From contig CM034408.1 of NCBI GenBank assembly GCA_019925095.2, positions 1,302,001-1,366,000 on the forward strand: a stretch of 64,000 bases of DNA, in the 5' to 3' direction. The notes under the pieces are model-generated. The model was not told where the DNA came from and did not search any database. It was given only the letters and a program-made list of their open reading frames with translations. Shown here piece by piece: positions 62,256 through 64,000 of this stretch; positions within the stretch are counted from its first letter, which is position 1; every line of letters begins with the position of its first letter. The DNA is from Dendrolimus kikuchii (Eukaryota > Arthropoda > Insecta > Lepidoptera > Lasiocampidae). A program made the translations under genes and the position numbers.

Positions 62256-63162
62256 ATAAAAGATCTTGTATTTTACTATTGTAATCAGACGTATCCATGA
62301 CGACAGTCGCGTTACCTTTATCTGCACGGAGCACGGTTATTTCTGGTTTATTGCGAATGTTTTTTAAGGCAATATATTCAGCACGAGTGAGATTCGGTTT
62401 GGGTAGACGACTACGGCGTAAAACCGATGAGATATCTTGTCGTATAGCTTCCGCATCCTCTTTCTGCATGCTGTTCCTTACCAGACATTCCTCTACGTTG
62501 CAGATTATGTTTTCAAAAGGTATTTTTCGCGGGGTTATTGCGTAATTAAGGCCTTTTTCTAATACCGAAACGGTGTTTTTATCGAATGTTTGTTTTGACA
62601 GGTTAACCACCGACAGTGACATATGATTAGTGGTCGCGTTTCCGTGCACATCAACAATTGCTTCACAATGGAGCTCAGGTATATTTTTTTGCGCGTTCCT
62701 TGTACCAAGATGTTTGTTTTGGTTTGTTAGCATTTGGTTGTATTTTGAAATTTGGCGGTTTTTTAGTTGTTCATATTTGACCTTTGCTCTCTTGTTAACA
62801 ATATCAATGTAGTTTTGGAAATCTTCTGTCGATAGTATTACCTGTATTTCATTGTTTTGCGTCTCGATAGCTCTATCTACGTGGTTCAAATTTAAACGGT
62901 GTTGGCGGATAAGGCATCTTAATAACTTTAAACTAGCCTGGCGTAGAATGCTGGCGCTTCCCGATATATCTTTTTTAGATGTTAATTTTACACATACCGG
63001 TATAATATTATTATCGCGACACCTTTTTAAGAAATTTAACGATGTCACTAAACGCGCATGTTTTGTTTTTAGGCACTCACACCGCCGAATTTTATTTGCG
63101 ATTTCCAGACCGTACTGGTTCACATAATATTTTCTTATACCCAGTGGTCGAAATTCGACCAT
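62256..63162 (-). pseudogene. Penelope-like element, N-terminal part of the polymerase ORF
   Basis: About 302 codons are open on the minus strand from ATG 63162 (start MVEFRPLGIRKYYV). After a basic and coiled region come LEKGLNYAITPRKIPFEN and CNVEECLVRN, then LRRSRLPKPNLTRAEYIAL and ITVLRADKGNATVVMDTSDY, which is the region just before and into the first reverse-transcriptase motif of Penelope-like enzymes (ADKG-ATV). The remaining RT motifs and the GIY-YIG endonuclease are absent: the frame is cut at the LTR fragment and runs on for 27 foreign codons. The Penelope call rests on this motif and the repeat architecture. Confidence 0.82.
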
Positions 63163-63215
63163 AATTAACTTAAATTATAAGTTTGAACATTATTAAGGTT
63201 TTGTTGTCAAAGACT

Positions 63216-63486
63216 TTTTTTTATGTTTAAGGCTTGGCAACTAGGCCTTTAAGCCAGGCGCAGTTGTATTGTAGGCTACAATCGACGTCATTCAACGAAG
63301 TTCTTGTGAAAACTCGAAAAGCCACATTTGACTATATAGTTCACATTTCTCGCAAAAACACATAATTACTACTCAAAAACTATCAATATCCTACAACCAT
63401 TGTTCATTTTAGAGTAATTTTACACATTTTTAGAAAATAAAACTGCACAGCAGCAACGTCCCCTTTCAGTTCCCGCCAAAAACTCC
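63216..63486 (-). mobile_element. SINE-4 copy with TSD
   Basis: Minus strand with poly-T (63216-63222) and the end CAGTTCCCGCCAAAAACTCC. Perfect 11-bp duplication TGTCAAAGACT at 63205-63215 and 63487-63497. Confidence 0.94.
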
Positions 63487-63959
63487 TGTCAAAGACTATA
63501 TCTCTATAATCACAGATGTCGCCAAGGCTACACTGTTAATTTGACTCGAACAATAAACAAAAGAGTACATATGCGTGTGTGTGTCAAATACATGGTAGAG
63601 TGTGTAATGTTTTTTTATTGATTTAATGTATTTTTTATGCATAATTTTTAAAAAATATGAGCATTCTGCAGTTCTTTTCTATATAAACTATAAGTGTGCG
63701 AAATTTCATACTCCTCCGTCCGCGCAATTTTCGTAAAAAGGGGTACAAAGTTTGCTTCCACGTATTATTAATATAATGATAATGACTTGATTTACGTATA
63801 CTATAGCATGTGCCAGCTAACCATTGTTCGCAATATCATCGCGCACGGTTAGTTGTTCATTAGTGAATTGGGTATTTGACAATCAAATCAACTGCGGCAC
63901 TTTTTATCATCGCACAAAACGTCACAGCCCGCTTAATTTTGTATGGTAATACTACCTTA

Positions 63960-63967
63960 TGACGTCA
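63960..63967. promoter_or_regulatory. CRE-like palindrome TGACGTCA
   Basis: Perfect 8-bp consensus for CREB/ATF factors, conserved between the two copies of the Penelope-like outer 5' region (also 52428-52435). It may be part of the element's promoter. Confidence 0.45.
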
Positions 63968-64000
63968 CAATTTTAACTAGTCAAATTATATATATATATA

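Larger units (their letters stand above)
63143..64000 (-). mobile_element. Penelope-like 5' region with a SINE-4 inside
   Basis: Leads into the frame at 63162. Outer part: TGACGTCA at 63960-63967, a TA tract at 63986-64000. Copies or partial copies at 32578, 46873, 52405 and 52996. In Penelope elements such recurring 5' sequence often forms pseudo-LTRs, but the opposite copy is not in the window. Confidence 0.75.

Overview
The window looks like a repeat-dense, gene-poor stretch of a lepidopteran (moth or butterfly) nuclear genome. I found no host protein-coding gene, tRNA gene, rRNA or CRISPR array that I could defend. The evidence for Lepidoptera is the kind and mix of mobile elements. There are Helitrons whose CTAG ends follow a C/G-rich hairpin, RTE-like LINE fragments with a (TATG)n tail, tRNA-headed SINEs ending in a TTA-type tail, R1-, CR1- and Jockey-clade LINE pieces, a Cecropia-type mariner, a Penelope-like element and short solo LTRs. 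Unique sequence between them is AT-rich and carries no convincing exons.

Layout. 1-11800 is a mosaic of 5'-truncated RTE copies, a roughly 320-bp A-tailed retroposon (called SINE-1 here), other short retroposons and LINE 3' ends, many with readable target-site duplications (TSDs). 11830-16040 holds the largest intact coding block, a Jockey-clade LINE with a 614-codon gag-like ORF1 and a 711-codon endonuclease/reverse-transcriptase ORF2 that stops just after the FADD motif at an A-run. 16518-17310 is a head-to-tail array of three short Helitrons. 17500-36900 is again short retroposons, Helitron relics, LINE 3' ends and solo LTRs. 36888-40970 is a nested insertion site: an RTE copy sits at the edge of a Helitron, and inside that Helitron lies a 2.84-kb DNA transposon with inverted termini, a clean TSD and an apparently intact two-exon gene of 614 codons. 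47913-50550 is a dead mariner split by an R1-clade LINE fragment. 51655-53350 is a LINE 3' end interrupted by another retroposon and by Penelope-like sequence. 55228-55991 is an internally deleted pogo/Tigger-like element. 61474-64000 carries a broken LTR joined to the amino-terminal part of a Penelope-like ORF and its long 5' region.

How the parts relate. The autonomous-looking or formerly autonomous elements are the Jockey LINE, the nested DNA transposon, the mariner and the Penelope relic. The short families are parasites of such machinery. SINE-1 shares its 3' end with the CR1-like LINE fragment at 55999-56436, which points to a LINE partner. Nested insertions with TSDs allow a relative order to be read at many places. 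The most interesting object is the DNA transposon at 37668-40504. Its encoded protein has a plausible D-D-D triad, its termini are 32-bp inverted repeats (29 of 32 matching), and the empty Helitron at 20071-20469 shows the pre-insertion site. I suggest, without proof, a Sola-like or undescribed superfamily.
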